From: Flavobacteriales bacterium
GTDB taxonomy: Bacteria; Bacteroidota; Bacteroidia; Flavobacteriales_D; Parvicellaceae
DNA: 7,231 nucleotides
Reading direction: 5' to 3'
NCBI GenBank assembly: GCA_027047735.1
Contig: JALTUD010000188.1
Location: 1-7,231 of the forward strand
Numbering within the stretch: position 1 is the first letter of the stretch; each line of letters begins with the position of its first letter. The position numbers and the translations under genes are program-made. This document shows, piece by piece, positions 5,203-7,231 of the stretch. The notes beneath the pieces were generated by a model. That model searched no databases. It worked only from the letters and a program-made list of their open reading frames with translations, and was not told the DNA's origin.

Positions 5203-7231
5203 CTATTCAGATAATTTACTATCTACTTTTTTCTGAGCTTCTTCTAAAATCAAATCAGATTTTTGTTTAGCTTCTGCTTCAATTTTTGTTGCTTTAGCTT
5301 CTGCTTCTTGCTCAATTTTATCTGCTTTGGTATTTGCCTCTTGCTCTATCTTATCGCCTTTAGCATCAACCGTTTTATTTAATTGCTCTACTTTTTCATC
5401 CGTTTTCTTTCTTAGCTTTTCAGCTGCTTTTTCTGCAACTTTTTTAGCAATTGGATTTGAAGCTTCCGCAACCAATTTATCCGCTTCAGCGTAACCCGCC
5501 TCTTTCTGTTTCTGAATTTCGGCTCTTGCTTCGGCTCTGGCTTGTTCAGCTGCTTTTTTACCTTCCGCACGAACTTTATCTGCGGCCTCCTTTCCTTCTG
5601 CTCGAACTTTATCAGCAGCAATTTTAGCTTCTGCATTTATTTTATCTGCTTGTTTTTGAGCATCCTCCAATATTTTTCTTGCCTCTTCGCCTAATTTTTC
5701 CTTAGCTAGGTCTTTACCCTGTTCAACCAAATCACCTGCCATTTCTTTTCCTGAACCTTCTAAATTCGTTACAATTTTAGGATTCATCACCGTACCTCCG
5801 ATTTTTATGTCCAATGGTATAATATCACCCACTTTTAAATCAACTCCTTTAGCAGAAGCTTGCCCCAATAAACCATCTACTAAATCATTTGCTTTTGAAC
5901 CTAATTTCTCACGTGGTACTTTCATCTTTATTAAGTATGATATTTCTTCCGTTATGGAAGTGTATCCAGCTATTTTTGATTCTATACCGGCAAGTTTTGC
6001 AGGAAAAGTATCTACAATGACTTTTCCATCTCTTAATTCATACAAGATTTTTAAATTATCCAATGTTTGAGATTTCAAATCATTTATTTTGGTAACCTCA
6101 GCTATCTTTTCTAGAATAGGAAAATCTTTTATGGTTACTTTTTGAGTAAACAAATCACCGGCTCCATCTAAAGTTTCATATAAAGGTTCAAAGTTTTCAT
6201 CGATATCGGTATTCAGTTTTAATTTTGTAGAGAAATTACCTGTACAATATTTAGCCACAGGAGCAAGTTTCTGAATCGTATTGACGTATTCAAAAGCTTT
6301 ATTTATACTCATATTCTTAACATCATAATTAAAATCTACATGAGCCTTTTTGGACGTAACCGCGTAATAATCTCCATTTAGATTTAAACCACCTCCTAAC
6401 GCATCCATAGATACATTCTTCATTGACGCCACACCTTCTTTTAATCCTACTCCACCTTTTACATTCTCCAAGACCAATCCGTCATAATCCAACTTTTTAA
6501 TATCTGTATTTAATTTAAAATCAATATTTTTAGGTATATCTATGACAGAAGCTTCTACCGAGTCCTGAGATTCAGAAGACTGTGCTTCTACAATAGGCTC
6601 TTCAGTAGTTACCGTAGTTGAATCATCATACATCAATTCATCCATATTGAAGTAATTAGACGAAACATCAAAACTACCCTTCAATAATTCGTCCTTTAAA
6701 TAATATTGCATATAGTTATCTATCGTACCCGAAGCACGCATGTCACTCTCTCCTATTTTTGCATCAAAAGATGCTAATCTTAGATTTTGAGGAGAGAATA
6801 AAAATAACATAGAGTCAATTTTTACATCGTACGATAAATCGGGTGATTGATAAAGCATTTCTTTAATTTTTAAATCTCCTGTTGCATCAAATTTTTCGTA
6901 CTCCTCTTTCTCTAAAGAAGAAACATTACCTTCCAAATGAACATCTGATGTAATAACTCCATTATAGTTTTCTCCTTCAGAGACAGGAATAACATTTTTA
7001 AGTTTGGCTAAATCGACAAAGGCTTGAACATCTGAATTTATATATGGATCCGTTATTGTATTTTTGACAATCAACTTGGCATCCATTGTATTATCATCAA
7101 ACTCAGCGTGCATACGCCTTAGGTTAACCAATGTATTGTTCAAATCAGCTCCCTCATCCCTTTTTATATTCAAATCTACTGCGATTTTATCCAATTTAGA
7201 AGGTAAGTCCGGATATTTAAACCAAGCATCT
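5203..7231 (-). CDS. AsmA-family envelope protein with long hendecad-repeat tail (5' end outside the window)
   Basis: AsmA-family proteins are anchored in the inner membrane and reach into the periplasm; relatives such as TamB and YhdP take part in lipid or outer-membrane traffic. The frame is open through the right edge and reads DAWFKYPDLPSKLDKI across it, so the N-terminal anchor and first part are missing. The TTG at 7194 is an internal Leu, used here only for numbering. Residues 1-185 are alternating beta-strand sequence. Residues 186-217 form a Ser/Thr/Glu linker. Residues 222-480 match the AsmA C-terminal region as I remember it from Bacteroidota, with LAPVAKYCTGNFSTKL (310-325), LDGAGDL (342-348) and IKIGGTVMNPKI (463-474) typical. 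From 504 to the end (663) the protein is an Ala/Lys/Glu-rich helix built from 11-residue repeats, ending directly at the stop. The AsmA call is firm in type; the exact subfamily and substrate are not known. Confidence 0.88.
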   Translation of the reverse strand, partial: DAWFKYPDLPSKLDKIAVDLNIKRDEGADLNNTLVNLRRMHAEFDDNTMDAKLIVKNTITDPYINSDVQAFVDLAKLKNVIPVSEGENYNGVITSDVHLEGNVSSLEKEEYEKFDATGDLKIKEMLYQSPDLSYDVKIDSMLFLFSPQNLRLASFDAKIGESDMRASGTIDNYMQYYLKDELLKGSFDVSSNYFNMDELMYDDSTTVTTEEPIVEAQSSESQDSVEASVIDIPKNIDFKLNTDIKKLDYDGLVLENVKGGVGLKEGVASMKNVSMDALGGGLNLNGDYYAVTSKKAHVDFNYDVKNMSINKAFEYVNTIQKLAPVAKYCTGNFSTKLKLNTDIDENFEPLYETLDGAGDLFTQKVTIKDFPILEKIAEVTKINDLKSQTLDNLKILYELRDGKVIVDTFPAKLAGIESKIAGYTSITEEISYLIKMKVPREKLGSKANDLVDGLLGQASAKGVDLKVGDIIPLDIKIGGTVMNPKIVTNLEGSGKEMAGDLVEQGKDLAKEKLGEEARKILEDAQKQADKINAEAKIAADKVRAEGKEAADKVRAEGKKAAEQARAEARAEIQKQKEAGYAEADKLVAEASNPIAKKVAEKAAEKLRKKTDEKVEQLNKTVDAKGDKIEQEANTKADKIEQEAEAKATKIEAEAKQKSDLILEEAQKKVDSKLSE
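5206..5427 (-). repeat. Second run of 11-residue coding repeats, AsmA-like tail block 2
   Basis: Residues 590-663 continue the 11-residue period for six full units plus eight residues. The clearest unit starts are KGDKIEQEA (612), KADKIEQEA (623) and KATKIEAEA (634). The block is separated from block 1 by nine residues starting with Pro581, which shift the register by two. The final partial unit runs straight into the stop codon. Confidence 0.8.
5455..5685 (-). repeat. Seven tandem 11-residue (33-bp) coding repeats, AsmA-like tail block 1
   Basis: Residues 504-580 (numbered from the TTG at 7194) divide without gaps into seven 11-residue units of the general form (A/E/Q)-A-(D/E)-K-(I/V)-x-A-E-(A/G)-K-x. 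The third and fourth units both begin AADKVRAEGK. At the DNA level these two 33-bp units agree at 25 of 33 positions. Of the eight differences, six are silent and two fall in the single replaced codon (Glu to Lys). The protein repeat is therefore old and kept by selection, not a fresh duplication. Confidence 0.85.

Noticed and set aside
5412..5636. A 74-residue minus-strand open frame inside the AsmA-like tail
   Set aside because: It is a frame-shifted reading of the repetitive Lys/Glu/Ala-rich tail. The lack of stops follows from the repeat composition, and it has no domain features.
5807..6070. An 87-residue plus-strand open frame opposite the AsmA-like gene
   Set aside because: It is fully antisense to conserved AsmA coding sequence, with no recognisable motif.

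Overview
The window looks like chromosomal DNA of a Bacteroidota bacterium. It is visibly AT-rich, most genes lack strong Shine-Dalgarno sequences, and the protein styles fit that phylum: a MutL whose C-terminal metal motifs are degenerate, a rhomboid directly after mutL, a YidC with a large periplasmic domain, and an AsmA-family protein with a long charged tail. The one convincing promoter resembles the Bacteroidota -33/-7 type. All functional calls come from reading motifs; no database search was possible.

Layout, left to right. The left edge holds the 3' part of mutL (+), followed 17 bp later by a rhomboid intramembrane protease gene (+). That pair meets a leftward cluster tail to tail at 1773-1776, where the stop codons of the rhomboid and thiE genes share four bases. 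The leftward (-) genes, in transcription order from the right edge, are: an asmA-like gene cut by the right edge, a lipoprotein gene with a C-terminal membrane region faintly like Pmp3/YqaE, yidC, and thiE. yidC and thiE are 6 bp apart and almost certainly co-transcribed. The 92-bp gap upstream of yidC carries a good match to a Bacteroidota promoter, so yidC-thiE probably forms its own unit. No RNA genes, mobile elements, CRISPR arrays or phage genes were seen, and no gene-free stretch exceeds 100 bp.

Functionally, three of the leftward genes concern the cell envelope: membrane protein insertion (YidC), a putative lipid-transport or envelope-assembly protein (AsmA-like), and a lipoprotein with membrane spans. 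thiE (thiamine phosphate synthase) is a metabolic passenger behind yidC. mutL (mismatch repair) and the rhomboid are ordinary core genes.

The most unusual structure is the C-terminal tail of the AsmA-like protein. About 160 residues form two runs of strict 11-residue (hendecad) repeats, separated by a single phase break at a proline. This resembles lipid-binding amphipathic helices or the stalk helix of ATP synthase subunit b. Other points worth a second look are the missing metal ligands in MutL and the lipobox-plus-membrane-span architecture of the small lipoprotein. I see no clear sign of an undescribed defence or mobile system here.
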